Shown here: in pieces, positions 41,671-50,463 of the stretch
Layout of the letters: each line of letters starts with the position of its first letter
Position numbering within the stretch: position 1 is the stretch's first letter
Source: Oscillospiraceae bacterium
GTDB lineage: Bacteria > Bacillota > Clostridia > Oscillospirales > Oscillospiraceae
Direction of reading: 5' to 3'
Assembly (NCBI GenBank): GCA_017395085.1
Contig: JAFPWF010000002.1
Span: 54,394-118,393, forward strand
DNA length: 64,000 nt
Made by a program: the position numbers and the translations under genes
The notes under the pieces: generated by a model
The model's database searches: none
Seen by the model: only the letters and a program-made list of their open reading frames with translations
What the model was told of the DNA's origin: nothing

Positions 41671-42828
41671 TCAGTCGATATACCACAGCCCGGATGTGTC
41701 ATATTGCGTTGGCAGAGTAATCCAATCCCCTTCGTAGGCCTCAATGTACCATCCGTCGGCATCGTGTTCCATCCAGCCGGACTCGTCAAAATCTGAGGAG
41801 ATGCCCTCGTACCAGTACTGCCAGATGGCCGGTTCCACATCCGTGTTGTACCACAGCCAGCAGTCCGTATCGGCGTCATAGTAACTGTCCGCGCCCGCAT
41901 CCCAGACCAGCTTCTTATCCCCGGTCTTAGCTGATGAGATCGAATAGCTGTCGGGCCCGTCCTGCTCCAGAATGATCGTGGAACCGAATTCCACAGCATC
42001 CGGTTCCGTCAGCTGAATCTGCTGGACCTGAGAAGACGGATTGCTTTCAGGCTTGTCCTCCAGTGTCCAACTGAACACCCAAAGGCCGAACACTACAGCC
42101 AGTACAAGCAGCCAGCGGCGGCGTCTTTTCTTTTTTCGGGCCTGGCGGTATGCATCTTCCGGATCACTGATCTGGGTCTGATCGGTCCCCTGCCTGACGT
42201 AATCGTCCAGTTCCGACCGGATCTCCATCGGGCCGCCGCAGTGCGGGCATTGGAGATTGCGGGCCGCCGCAACCTCCGCGGTCAGATTCAGAACGGTATT
42301 CTGCCCGCAGTAAGGACAGCTGCAGACTACATTTTCATACTTCCCGTCCTTCTGGAAGGCAACACTGTCGTAATACTGTCCGTTCTCATCATAGTAGCCC
42401 TTTTCATAACTTGTTCCGGTGGACTGGTCGACCCAGGACTCCGGGTAATAGACATAATCATGCCTGCGGCCGTAGAGATAGGACGGCCTTAATCCGGAGA
42501 TCATAAAGCCGATCGGCTGGTTGACTCTCGGGCGTCTCTGAGGCGGGGGCGGCGGAGCCGGGCGGGGTTGTCTCCTCGCTGAAGAGGCTCCAGACGGAGA
42601 AACCGGCTTGCTGCTTTTGCTGGTTTTGGAGTGTGAACTCGGCCCCCGGGAATAGGAGGAACGGCTGCCTGAGTATCCTGAAGATGATGACCGGGAACTG
42701 GATGAGTGCGAACCGGACGACCGATAGGAACTTGAAGACCGGGAGCTTGAAGAGGACGAGCGCGAACTCGATGACGAAGACCGGGAGCTCGACGAATGCG
42801 AACTGGAACTGTGACCTCTGGGCGGCAT
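41671..42828 (-). CDS. Membrane protein with Ser/Arg-rich N-terminus and zinc ribbon
   Basis: The 385 residues begin with about 80 residues of low complexity, mostly Ser with regularly spaced Arg, His and Tyr, then a Pro-rich stretch. After that comes a domain rich in Tyr (YYPESWVDQSTGTSYEKGYYDENGQYYD), a zinc ribbon with CPYCG and CPHCG (about 170-200), a basic stretch RKKKRRRRW and one membrane helix (about 235-255), then an acidic, probably extracytoplasmic tail. The zinc ribbon plus membrane helix resembles uncharacterised clostridial membrane proteins. Function unknown. Confidence 0.75.
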   Translation of the reverse strand: MPPRGHSSSSHSSSSRSSSSSSRSSSSSSRSSSSYRSSGSHSSSSRSSSSGYSGSRSSYSRGPSSHSKTSKSSKPVSPSGASSARRQPRPAPPPPPQRRPRVNQPIGFMISGLRPSYLYGRRHDYVYYPESWVDQSTGTSYEKGYYDENGQYYDSVAFQKDGKYENVVCSCPYCGQNTVLNLTAEVAAARNLQCPHCGGPMEIRSELDDYVRQGTDQTQISDPEDAYRQARKKKRRRRWLLVLAVVFGLWVFSWTLEDKPESNPSSQVQQIQLTEPDAVEFGSTIILEQDGPDSYSISSAKTGDKKLVWDAGADSYYDADTDCWLWYNTDVEPAIWQYWYEGISSDFDESGWMEHDADGWYIEAYEGDWITLPTQYDTSGLWYID

Positions 42829-42866
42829 GGTATCCCCTCATTTCTGTTATCTGAAAAGATAGTGTT

Positions 42867-42895
42867 ATTATAGCAGACTTCCGGGCTGTTTTACA
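42867..42895 (-). promoter_or_regulatory. Probable promoter of the Ser-rich membrane protein gene
   Basis: On the minus strand a perfect TATAAT with TGTAAA 17 bases upstream; the -35 is poor and overlaps the stop of the upstream radical SAM gene. Confidence 0.45.
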
Positions 42896-43811
42896 GGGTT
42901 TTGCTGCAGAATTCCCCCTGAACGACATGATCCCTCTGGAAGGCCCGGTTGATTTCGTTCAAAACCCGCTTTTTATCCGCGCTCCACAGCGGGGAAAGCA
43001 GTCTTTGTTTTGCCCCGTCCCCGGTCAGGCGGTGAACCACCATCTCCGGCGGAATGCTCCGTATGCAGTCTTCCAGAACTGCGATATACTCTTCCATGGT
43101 CAAGGCCTGGAATTTCCCCTCAGCATAGTCCTCTGCAAGGTCTGTTCCTTCCAGCACGTGGAGAAGCTGGAACTTGATCCCCTGTGCACCGCTTTTGCCG
43201 ATGTATTCCGCAGTTTGCCGGATCATTTCCGACGTTTCACCGGGAAGCCCGATGATCATATGAACGATGACCGGTATCCCTGCTGCAAGCAGATGGCTGA
43301 CTGCGTCGTCGAAGTCCGAGAGAGGATAGCCCCTGCGGATATACTCAGCCGTTTCGGGATGGATGGTCTGCAGGCCAAGTTCGATCCAGACCGGTTTGAA
43401 GGAGTTGAGTTCCTTCAGGAGTTCAACGACCTCTTCGCCCAGGCAGTCAGGTCTGGTTCCTATGGAAAGCGCAACAATATCCGGATGCCGAAGAATCCCG
43501 GTATAGAGGCTGCGAAGTCTGTGTACCGGGGCATAGGTTCCGGTAAAGCTCTGGAAGTAGGCAATGTATTTTTCCGCGCTCTTCCCGGCGACCACCAGTT
43601 TAGCTATCTCAATCGCCTGATCTGCGCTTTCTCCGACAGGAACCGCAAAATCACCGCTCCCTCCCGCACAGAAGATGCAGCCGCGGGTCCCTTTGCTCCC
43701 GTCCCTGGTGGGACAAGTGAAGCCGCCGTCAAGGGCAAGCTTGTAAACCTTTTTGCCGAACTGCTCCCGCAGATAGCGGTTTACGCTATAGTATGCAGAC
43801 GACTCGCTCAA
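42891..43811 (-). CDS. TIGR01212/YhcC-family radical SAM protein
   Basis: The 306-residue protein binds its 4Fe-4S cluster with a C-x9-C-x2-C pattern (FTCPTRDGSKGTRGCIFC), the hallmark of the TIGR01212/YhcC group related to elongator protein 3. Further motifs are WIELGLQTIHPETAEYI and VIVHMIIGLPGET. The reaction is unknown; tRNA modification is a common suggestion. Last gene of the operon SGNH-msrA-MBL-radical SAM, with 6 bases to the preceding gene. Confidence 0.88.
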   Translation of the reverse strand: MSESSAYYSVNRYLREQFGKKVYKLALDGGFTCPTRDGSKGTRGCIFCAGGSGDFAVPVGESADQAIEIAKLVVAGKSAEKYIAYFQSFTGTYAPVHRLRSLYTGILRHPDIVALSIGTRPDCLGEEVVELLKELNSFKPVWIELGLQTIHPETAEYIRRGYPLSDFDDAVSHLLAAGIPVIVHMIIGLPGETSEMIRQTAEYIGKSGAQGIKFQLLHVLEGTDLAEDYAEGKFQALTMEEYIAVLEDCIRSIPPEMVVHRLTGDGAKQRLLSPLWSADKKRVLNEINRAFQRDHVVQGEFCSKTL

Positions 43812-43817
43812 GTTCTT

Positions 43818-44588
43818 TCACTCCTGCCGGCATGCCGGTACCGTGATCATGCGCTCACCCCAGACGGGGAGAACCTCAAGTTTCACATTTCTGCCGGCCG
43901 TTGCCTTGCAGGCACTTTCCAGTGCGAGGGACGGCCGGTTGTTTTCCTGGCTGAGGTGTGCGAGAAAAAAGCATCCTGTTCCCGTCTCGGCAAATTGCGC
44001 AAGCGCTTCCGCACAGGCTTCATTGGAAAGATGCCCATGTTCCGAGAGGATCCGTCTCTTCAGGTATGCCGGATACGGCCCGTAACGCAGCATTTCCACA
44101 TCATGGTTCGATTCCAGGACGATGCAGTCGCATCCAGAGAAGAGTTCCGTCACTCCTTCCGGAATCACGCCGAGATCCGTGAGATATCCGAAACGCGTAT
44201 TTGCCGTCTCAATCAGGAATCCGATGCTTCCGGGGCAGTCGTGCGAGGTGGGGATTGCCGTCACCCAAAGGTCCGGCAGGATCTCTGTCCTGGCAGAGTA
44301 GTTGAGCGCTGTAGCATTCTCCAGCATCAGCGTGTTTTTTGAGGTATGGCTCATGAAGATCGGCGCGTGGATCCGTTTCATGCAGACGCCGAGCCCCCTG
44401 ACGTGATCGGAATGCGTATGGGTGATCAGGACGGCGTCCACATCCTCCCAGGCAAGTCCGTTTGCCGACATGGCAGAGCGAAGCATGGATGCCGAAACTC
44501 CGAGGTCAATCACGAGATGCCTGCCGTCGATCTCCAGAAGCATGCAGTTTCCGGTCGAGCCGCTGGCAACGGGAAGAATTCTGAGCAT
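43818..44588 (-). CDS. MBL-fold metallohydrolase (YycJ/WalJ-like)
   Basis: The 256 residues show the metallo-beta-lactamase fold: ILPVASGSTGNCMLLE at the N-terminus, the metal motif THTHSDHVRGLG, LTDLGVIPEGV and the later LESNHDVEML and HLSNEACAEALAQF. These match YycJ/WalJ, thought to be a DNA exonuclease, in Firmicutes. Usually it is next to walK; here it follows msrA directly. Confidence 0.88.
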   Translation of the reverse strand: MLRILPVASGSTGNCMLLEIDGRHLVIDLGVSASMLRSAMSANGLAWEDVDAVLITHTHSDHVRGLGVCMKRIHAPIFMSHTSKNTLMLENATALNYSARTEILPDLWVTAIPTSHDCPGSIGFLIETANTRFGYLTDLGVIPEGVTELFSGCDCIVLESNHDVEMLRYGPYPAYLKRRILSEHGHLSNEACAEALAQFAETGTGCFFLAHLSQENNRPSLALESACKATAGRNVKLEVLPVWGERMITVPACRQE

Positions 44589-45098
44589 TTATCCGTTACC
44601 CTCTTCCCTGTTCCGCAGGTTCAGCAATCTGCCCGAAATATGACAGTATCCGCCGGGGTTCTTATCCAGGTATTTCTGATGATACTCCTCCGCCGGCCAG
44701 AAGTTTTCCAGAGGGAGCAATTCGACCTCCAGTTTTCGGCGGTATTTTGCCTGCTCCTCCGCATAGGCTGCTTCCAGCTCCGGAAGGTCCTCCGCATCCG
44801 TATAATAAATCCCTGTCCGGTACTGGATTCCCTGATCCATTCCCTGCCGATGGTACGACAGCGGATCTATGGTCAGAAAATAGTATTCCAGCAGCTGGGA
44901 AAGGCTGATCGCCGCATCATCGTACACGATCCTGACCGTCTCGGCATGGCCCGAGCCGGCGCACACATCCGGATAACCCGGATTTTCGGAAGGTCCGTTT
45001 GCATAGCCGACCTCGGTTTCCAGAACGCCGGCAAACTGATCAAAGAACTTCTGGGTACCCCAGAAGCAGCCCCCGGCCAGATAAATCTCTTTTTTCAT
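44589..45098 (-). CDS. msrA: Peptide-methionine (S)-S-oxide reductase
   Basis: MsrA repairs oxidised methionine. The 169-residue protein has the active-site GCFWG (Cys11), followed by GVLETEVGYANGPSENPGYPDVCAGSGHAE, the conserved substrate region, and YHQKYLDKNPGGYCHI. Resolving Cys is likely in GGYCHI. It overlaps the SGNH gene by ATGA. Confidence 0.95.
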   Translation of the reverse strand: MKKEIYLAGGCFWGTQKFFDQFAGVLETEVGYANGPSENPGYPDVCAGSGHAETVRIVYDDAAISLSQLLEYYFLTIDPLSYHRQGMDQGIQYRTGIYYTDAEDLPELEAAYAEEQAKYRRKLEVELLPLENFWPAEEYHQKYLDKNPGGYCHISGRLLNLRNREEGNG

Positions 45099-45691
45099 TC
45101 AGAGTCCCTCGTTTTCTCCAAAATTGAATCGATCATCCGCTGCAGCCCCTCCGCGAAAGCACGATGACCGGTAGGGGAAAAATGGACGCCGTCAAAGGCC
45201 AGTTCCACACCCCAGCTTTCCGCATCGGCGAAGTCTACTCCGGTCTCATCCGCCAGGTCCCGGTACAGCACTGCGAGTTTTACGGAGTTTTCGATCTGCC
45301 TTTCGCTCTGTACCCATGTTCCCTTTTTCAGGACGGGAGGAGCGATCAGAAGAGCACGAGCATCGGGAGCAGTTTCCGTCACACAATGCAGGAAGCACTT
45401 CATCCGCTCTGCGATCTTTTGGGTCTCCAGCCCTTCCAGGAGGTCGTTCGTTCCCAGCATCACGGTAACCACATCTGCCGGAAGCCTGCTGCGAATCAGC
45501 CTCTCCAGGATGGGGAAGTGCGCTTCGCCGGGTATGGTCATTCCGTTTTCTCCGCAGTTGATGACCTGCATGCCGGACCACTCCAACAGTCCGGTCCAGC
45601 GGACCTCGGAAGGATACTGAGAGCCGAAATACGACCTCGGATCATAACCCCAGGTGTTGGAATCCCCGATACAAAGGATTCGCTTTCTCAT
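45095..45691 (-). CDS. SGNH/GDSL-family hydrolase
   Basis: The 198-residue protein has block I ILCIGDSNTWG (Ser11 nucleophile), block III VMLGTNDLL and block V DGVHFSPTGHRAFAE with catalytic Asp and His. There is no signal peptide, so it should be cytoplasmic. The closest pattern is the arylesterase/acyl-hydrolase group. Substrate unknown. First gene of a four-gene operon. Confidence 0.88.
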   Translation of the reverse strand: MRKRILCIGDSNTWGYDPRSYFGSQYPSEVRWTGLLEWSGMQVINCGENGMTIPGEAHFPILERLIRSRLPADVVTVMLGTNDLLEGLETQKIAERMKCFLHCVTETAPDARALLIAPPVLKKGTWVQSERQIENSVKLAVLYRDLADETGVDFADAESWGVELAFDGVHFSPTGHRAFAEGLQRMIDSILEKTRDSE

Positions 45692-45942
45692 TTGCGATCC
45701 ACCGCCCCCGAACCTGTCTGCTGCTTCCGCGCGAATGACCTGACATTGATGATTATACCACAGGCCGAAACAATATAAAAGAAAAATGACTTCGCCGGAT
45801 CCTCTTCCCTGAAACCGACGGTTTTCACAAAATCACACTCAGATTTCTGAAGCGTTCGGTTGCCTTTTATGCATGATTATGATAAAGTGTCATCAGGTTT
45901 AATCGGTAAAATACTGCAATCCCATCGATTGGAGGTACTACA
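45692..45942. other. Divergent gap upstream of the LDH2 gene
   Basis: AT-richer non-coding DNA between the SGNH operon (minus) and the LDH2 gene (plus). A weak plus promoter may be TTGCCT at 45860 with a TAAAGT box 17 bases later. A good ribosome site (TTGGAGGT) precedes 45943. Nothing else is seen. Confidence 0.4.
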
Positions 45943-47001
45943 ATGATTCATCTTTCTTACGAACAGGAAATCACTCTCATTAAGCGTCTGGTGATGGCAC
46001 AGGGCGTTTCCGAAAGCGATGCTGCCTCGCTGGCTGCCGTCGTCACCCACTCCGACTTTACCGGCACTTATTCCCATGGTCTGTCCCGCCTTTGCATCTA
46101 CCTGCGGCAGTATATGGCCGGCGCACTGGTGGCACAGCCCGACTTCCGCTGCGTAAAGGATGCGGAGGCTTCTCTCGTTTTCGACTGCGGCGGCGGATCC
46201 GGCATCGTGGCGGTTAACAGTGTGTATGACGCCGTTCTGGAGCGTGCACGCAAATACGGCGTTGCCGCCGGCGTAGGCCGCAACAGTGCGAATATTGGCT
46301 GCGGCGGCTACTACGGCCACCGCATGGCAGATGACAACATGATCGGCATCGTTGTGAGCAACACCTATCCCTGCCAGTCTCCCTTCGGCGGCGCTGACCG
46401 TCTCATCGGAACGAACCCCATTATCATGGGCTGCCCCACGACGAATCCGAACCGCCCGATCGTGATCGACATCTCCACCAGCGGCGTCGCCATCGGCAAG
46501 GTGCAGGCCTATCGCCGTGAGAACAAGGAAATGCCTCTCGACTGGGCCAACGACTATGACGGCAACCCGACCAGCGATCCGCACGCAGCATACTGCGTCC
46601 GTCCCATGGGCGGACATAAGGGCTACGGTCTCGCGGTATTTGTCGACATGTTCGGCGGAGTTCTGTCCGACGCGCTCACCAGTCCTGAAATCCCGTTTGT
46701 GGAAGACATGCGGCCTGAGGAAACGGGCTTCGCCGTCATCCTGCTGGATATCGCGCACTTCATTGACGTGGAGCGTTTCAAGGAGCACGCTTCGCTATAT
46801 GCAGGTCTCATCAAGAACAGCCGCACTGCCACCGGCGTGAAGGAGATCTTTATGCCCGGCGAGATCGAAGCCCGCCTGATTGAGGAACGGAAAGTCACCG
46901 GGCTCGACTTCTCCGACGCGCTTGAGGCAGAACTGACGGATCTCGCGCGCCAGAGCGGCGCACTCGGCGCGGATGGCATGCTGACTGACCTGCTCGGCTG
47001 A
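45943..47001 (+). CDS. LDH2-family (malate/L-lactate/ureidoglycolate-type) NAD(P)-dependent dehydrogenase
   Basis: The 352 residues belong to the LDH2/MDH2 oxidoreductase fold. Key marks are VVTHSDFTGTYSHGLSRL (catalytic His region), GVGRNSANIGCGGYYG, GTNPIIMGCPTTNPNRPIVIDISTS and MGGHKGYGLAVFVDM. Substrate in this family ranges over malate, lactate, sulfolactate and ureidoglycolate; none can be assigned here. Neighbouring genes point to 2-hydroxyacid metabolism. It is followed by a hairpin and the GlcD-type gene. Confidence 0.85.
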   Translation: MIHLSYEQEITLIKRLVMAQGVSESDAASLAAVVTHSDFTGTYSHGLSRLCIYLRQYMAGALVAQPDFRCVKDAEASLVFDCGGGSGIVAVNSVYDAVLERARKYGVAAGVGRNSANIGCGGYYGHRMADDNMIGIVVSNTYPCQSPFGGADRLIGTNPIIMGCPTTNPNRPIVIDISTSGVAIGKVQAYRRENKEMPLDWANDYDGNPTSDPHAAYCVRPMGGHKGYGLAVFVDMFGGVLSDALTSPEIPFVEDMRPEETGFAVILLDIAHFIDVERFKEHASLYAGLIKNSRTATGVKEIFMPGEIEARLIEERKVTGLDFSDALEAELTDLARQSGALGADGMLTDLLG

Positions 47002-47014
47002 TTAAAAGCGCATG

Positions 47015-47049
47015 TTTGACCGAACCTGTGTGCTGCAGGTTCGGTCAAA
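47015..47049 (+). terminator. Perfect hairpin between the LDH2 and GlcD-type genes
   Basis: 14-pair stem TTTGACCGAACCTG / CAGGTTCGGTCAAA with a seven-base loop. No T run follows, so it may be a weak terminator, an mRNA-stabilising structure or an operator. Confidence 0.55.
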
Positions 47050-47083
47050 TCATTTGACACTTCTCACACCGGAGGATGACTGC

Positions 47084-48514
47084 ATGGCAACTTACAACAA
47101 AATCACGCCTGAAATAGCGGCTCAGCTGAGAGCTGTCGTTGGAAAACGCTTCTATGAAAAGGAAAGCGTCGACCCGAACTACTCTCACGATGAGATGCCG
47201 ATCTACGGCAAGTACATGCCGGAGGCGGCTGTGGATGTAGAGACTACCGAAGAGGTCTCCGAAATCATGAAAATATGCTCCGCCAACAGAATTCCCGTTA
47301 CCTGCCGGGGCGCCGGGACCGGGCTGGTCGGCGGATGCGTTCCCCTTGCGGGCGGGCTGGTGCTCTGCACGAAGCGGATGAACAAAATTCTGGGATACGA
47401 CATGGATAACCTGGTTGTTCGCATCCAGCCGGGCGTCCTGCTGAAGGACCTCGCCGCGGACGCGCTGGCACACGGCCTGATGTATCCGCCCGATCCCGGT
47501 GAAAAAACCGCCACGGTGGGCGGCAACATCTCGACCAATGCTGGCGGCATGCGCGCAGTCAAATACGGCGTCACGCGCGACTATGTACTGGCGCTGACCG
47601 TGGTGCTGGCAGACGGGCGGATCATTGAACTGGGCAAGTCCGTCTGCAAGACCAGTTCCGGTTACAGCCTGCTGCACCTGATGATCGGCTCCGAAGGCAC
47701 GCTGGGCATTATTACGGAGATGACCATGAAGCTCATCCCCAAGCCTATCTGTGACGTTTCCTGCCTGGTTCCATTCCGGGATGTGGAATCCTGCATCCAC
47801 TTTGTGCCGAAGATCAAGCTGGCGAATCTGGATCCGCAGTCCATCGAGTTCATGGATGCGGATATTGTGACTTCTTCCGCCGCCTTTACAGGAAACCCCA
47901 TCTTCCCCGAACATGTGAAAAATGAGGACGTCGGCGCATCCGTGCTGGTCACCTTTGTCGGCGCGGACGATGACGAACTGGACCAGAAGATGATCAGGCT
48001 CGGGCAGATCGCCAAAGAAGCGGATGCGCTTGACGTGCTGGTTGTCGCCACTTCCTCAAACAAAAAATCCGCCTGGGCCGCCCGTTCCAGCTTCCTGACG
48101 GCAATCGAAGCCGACACCAAACTCATCGACGAGATGGACGTGGTGGTGCCTGTGGACAAGATCCCGGCCTTCCTGATCTACATCCGCGCTCTGGGTGATG
48201 AAAACGGCATCCGCATCCGGAACTTCGGTCACGCCGGAGACGGCAACCTGCATATTTACTGCTGCTCCAATGATCTGGAGGAGGAAGAATTCAAGCGCAG
48301 GGTCAAGATCATTATGGACAAGGCCTACACCAAATGCGCCGAGCTTCAGGGCCAGGTATCCGGCGAGCATTCCATCGGGCACGCGAAGATGGTGTATCTG
48401 AGGGAGTCCGTAGGTGAAGACGTATTCCGGCTGATGGGTGAAATCAAGGCCGTCTTCGATCCGGACTGCATTCTGAACCCGGGCAAGGTCTGCGACAGCG
48501 CGTTTTCGGTCTGA
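47084..48514 (+). CDS. FAD-linked 2-hydroxyacid dehydrogenase (GlcD/LctD type)
   Basis: The 476-residue protein has the FAD_binding_4 domain (VTCRGAGTGLVGGCVPLAGG; PPDPGEKTATVGGNISTNAGG) and the FAD-oxidase C-terminal domain with IRNFGHAGDGNLH and SGEHSIGHAKMVYL. There are no Fe-S motifs. It is immediately followed by etfB and etfA, the arrangement of the electron-confurcating lactate dehydrogenase (LctDBC) of acetogens. ATG 47084, after CGGAGGATG, is chosen over the longer frame. Confidence 0.9.
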   Translation: MATYNKITPEIAAQLRAVVGKRFYEKESVDPNYSHDEMPIYGKYMPEAAVDVETTEEVSEIMKICSANRIPVTCRGAGTGLVGGCVPLAGGLVLCTKRMNKILGYDMDNLVVRIQPGVLLKDLAADALAHGLMYPPDPGEKTATVGGNISTNAGGMRAVKYGVTRDYVLALTVVLADGRIIELGKSVCKTSSGYSLLHLMIGSEGTLGIITEMTMKLIPKPICDVSCLVPFRDVESCIHFVPKIKLANLDPQSIEFMDADIVTSSAAFTGNPIFPEHVKNEDVGASVLVTFVGADDDELDQKMIRLGQIAKEADALDVLVVATSSNKKSAWAARSSFLTAIEADTKLIDEMDVVVPVDKIPAFLIYIRALGDENGIRIRNFGHAGDGNLHIYCCSNDLEEEEFKRRVKIIMDKAYTKCAELQGQVSGEHSIGHAKMVYLRESVGEDVFRLMGEIKAVFDPDCILNPGKVCDSAFSV

Positions 48515-48544
48515 CCGGAGCCGGACAACAGGAAGGAGAAGCAT

Positions 48545-49339
48545 ATGCTGAAAATACTTGTCTGTGTCAAACAGATTCCGGACGTCGATCTGGTTAAAAT
48601 GGACCCGGAAACCGGCAACCTGATCCGTACCGGCGTTCCGACTCTTACCAACCCGCTCGATCTGAACGCACTGGAAGCGGCCGTACAGGTCAAGGAGAAA
48701 TACGGCGGAGAGATCACCCTGATCACCATGGGTCCGCCCATGGCGGAAAGCACCCTGCGCGAATGCCTGGCCGTCGGCGGCGACGAAGCAGTTCTCATCA
48801 GCGGAAGGCCGTTCGGCGGTGCAGATACCCTCTCCACAAGCTATTCGATCGTGATGGCCGCAGCCATGAAGGGCAAATTCGACCTGATCTTCTGCGGAAA
48901 GGAATCTCTTGACGGCGCTACCGGCCAGATGGCCTCCCAGCTGGCAGAGCGCTTTGACGCTTCGCAGATTTCGTGCTGCTTCAGCATCGATGGGATCGCC
49001 GACGGGAAAGTCCGCGCTACCCGCACTCTGGAAAGCGGCAAGGAAATCGTGGAAGCGACGCTGCCGTGCCTGATTACTGTGGAAAAAGACAACTTCTACG
49101 GTCGTCTGCCCAATCTGGAAGCCTATCTTGCATCCAAGACCGCCGGGATCACGGTCTACTCCGAGAACGATATTGACGGACTGGATCTGCAGAAGATCGG
49201 CGTTCCGGGCTCCGGAACCATCGTCCCGAAGATCTATCCGCCGGAGCTGCCGGAACCCGGCCAGATCATCAGCACCGGCAGTGTGAAGACCGACGTCTAC
49301 AAACTGGTCGAAGTGCTGACCGAAAAAGGAACGCTTTAA
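48545..49339 (+). CDS. etfB: Electron transfer flavoprotein, beta subunit
   Basis: The 264-residue protein starts LKILVCVKQIPDVDLVKMDP and contains NPLDLNALEAAVQVKE, the FAD/AMP region IFCGKESLDGATGQMASQLAE and the recognition-loop part ATLPCLITVEKD. The phrasing matches EtfB of anaerobic, bifurcating-type complexes. Gap of 30 bases to the GlcD-type gene and 13 to etfA. Confidence 0.94.
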   Translation: MLKILVCVKQIPDVDLVKMDPETGNLIRTGVPTLTNPLDLNALEAAVQVKEKYGGEITLITMGPPMAESTLRECLAVGGDEAVLISGRPFGGADTLSTSYSIVMAAAMKGKFDLIFCGKESLDGATGQMASQLAERFDASQISCCFSIDGIADGKVRATRTLESGKEIVEATLPCLITVEKDNFYGRLPNLEAYLASKTAGITVYSENDIDGLDLQKIGVPGSGTIVPKIYPPELPEPGQIISTGSVKTDVYKLVEVLTEKGTL

Positions 49340-49352
49340 GGAGGACCCGGGG

Positions 49353-50357
49353 ATGCAGAAATCTGACTACAAAAATATGTGGGTCTACATCGAACACGAC
49401 GGCAAAACCGCTGCTCCGGTTGGTTTGGACCTCTGCTGTGAACTGCGCAGGCTCTGTGATGAGACCGGTGACAAACTGTATGCTGTGATTCTCGGTGATC
49501 TTCCCGCGGAGGAAGTCAGCAAAGTCAAAGAGTGCGGAATCGACGGTATCATTCAGGTAAGCGGCACCGGATATGAGTACTTCAATACCGACGCCTATGC
49601 CAACGCTTTCACCGTTCTCTCCAGAAAGTATAATCCGTCCGCGATCTTTGTCGGCGGCACCATTAACGGCCGCGACTTTGCCCCGCGTTTTGCGGTCCAG
49701 CTGGAGACCGGCTGCACCTCCGACGCCATGCAGCTGGAATACGACCGTGAAACCGGCGATATTCAATTCATTGAACCCGCCGTTGGGGGGAAGATCATGG
49801 CGGTCATCACAGTCCCCGTCCTGCGCCCGCAGATTGGCACCATCCGCCCGGGAACATTCAAGTATGCGCCGATCGGAGCAAAGGAGGCGATCGAGCTGAT
49901 CGAAGAGGAAATCAGCTTTGATCCGGACGCGATCCGCTGCAAACATGTGGACTTCATCCCGGACGACATGGATCCGGAGATGGACATTGCCAATGCCGAC
50001 TGCATCGTCTGTGTGGGCAACGGTCTCAAGGACTCCGAGCATCTGGAGCGCTACCGTGTGCTGGCAAAACTCCTGGGCGGCAAAATCGGCTGCACCAGGC
50101 CCCTGTATGACCGCGGGATTCTGCCCTACAAACTGCAGATCGGGCAGTCCGGCGTCATGGTCAAGACGAAGCTCTATATCAGCTTCGGCGTTTCCGGCGC
50201 GGTGAACCATACGGCCGGCGTCGATGCGGATCTCTTTATCGCAGTCGATAAAAACCCGGAAGCACAGATTTTCAATTACTGCGATTACGGGATCGTAGGT
50301 GATATGGACGAAGTCTGCGATGAGCTGATTGAGCAGATCCGGGCGGCTAAGGCATAA
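49353..50357 (+). CDS. etfA: Electron transfer flavoprotein, alpha subunit (no ferredoxin domain)
   Basis: The 334-residue protein has an N-terminal alpha/beta domain and the C-terminal FAD signature: GCTRPLYDRGILPYKLQIGQSG, then LYISFGVSGAVNHTAG and FNYCDYGIVGD. Lct-type and Car-type EtfA often carry an extra N-terminal ferredoxin-like domain; here it is absent. Good AAGGAGGA site. The last gene of the cluster, followed by a terminator. Confidence 0.94.
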   Translation: MQKSDYKNMWVYIEHDGKTAAPVGLDLCCELRRLCDETGDKLYAVILGDLPAEEVSKVKECGIDGIIQVSGTGYEYFNTDAYANAFTVLSRKYNPSAIFVGGTINGRDFAPRFAVQLETGCTSDAMQLEYDRETGDIQFIEPAVGGKIMAVITVPVLRPQIGTIRPGTFKYAPIGAKEAIELIEEEISFDPDAIRCKHVDFIPDDMDPEMDIANADCIVCVGNGLKDSEHLERYRVLAKLLGGKIGCTRPLYDRGILPYKLQIGQSGVMVKTKLYISFGVSGAVNHTAGVDADLFIAVDKNPEAQIFNYCDYGIVGDMDEVCDELIEQIRAAKA

Positions 50358-50374
50358 ACTGCTGATAATAATAG

Positions 50375-50420
50375 AAAACAAAACCGGGGAAGCTGTTTCG
50401 TCTTTCCCGGTTTTGTTTTT
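50375..50420 (+). terminator. Terminator after etfA
   Basis: Long stem with the arms AAAACAAAACCGGG and CCCGGTTTTGTTTT, followed by T residues; suited to stop transcription from both sides. Confidence 0.88.
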
Positions 50421-50463
50421 CTATTAGGTTGGACTTTGATTCATGCTACAGTCTTACAACAGT

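Noticed and set aside
42600-42830. Possible CRISPR-like or tandem DNA repeat in the Ser-rich coding part
   Set aside because: The periodicity reflects Ser and Arg codons; there are no constant repeats with unique spacers.
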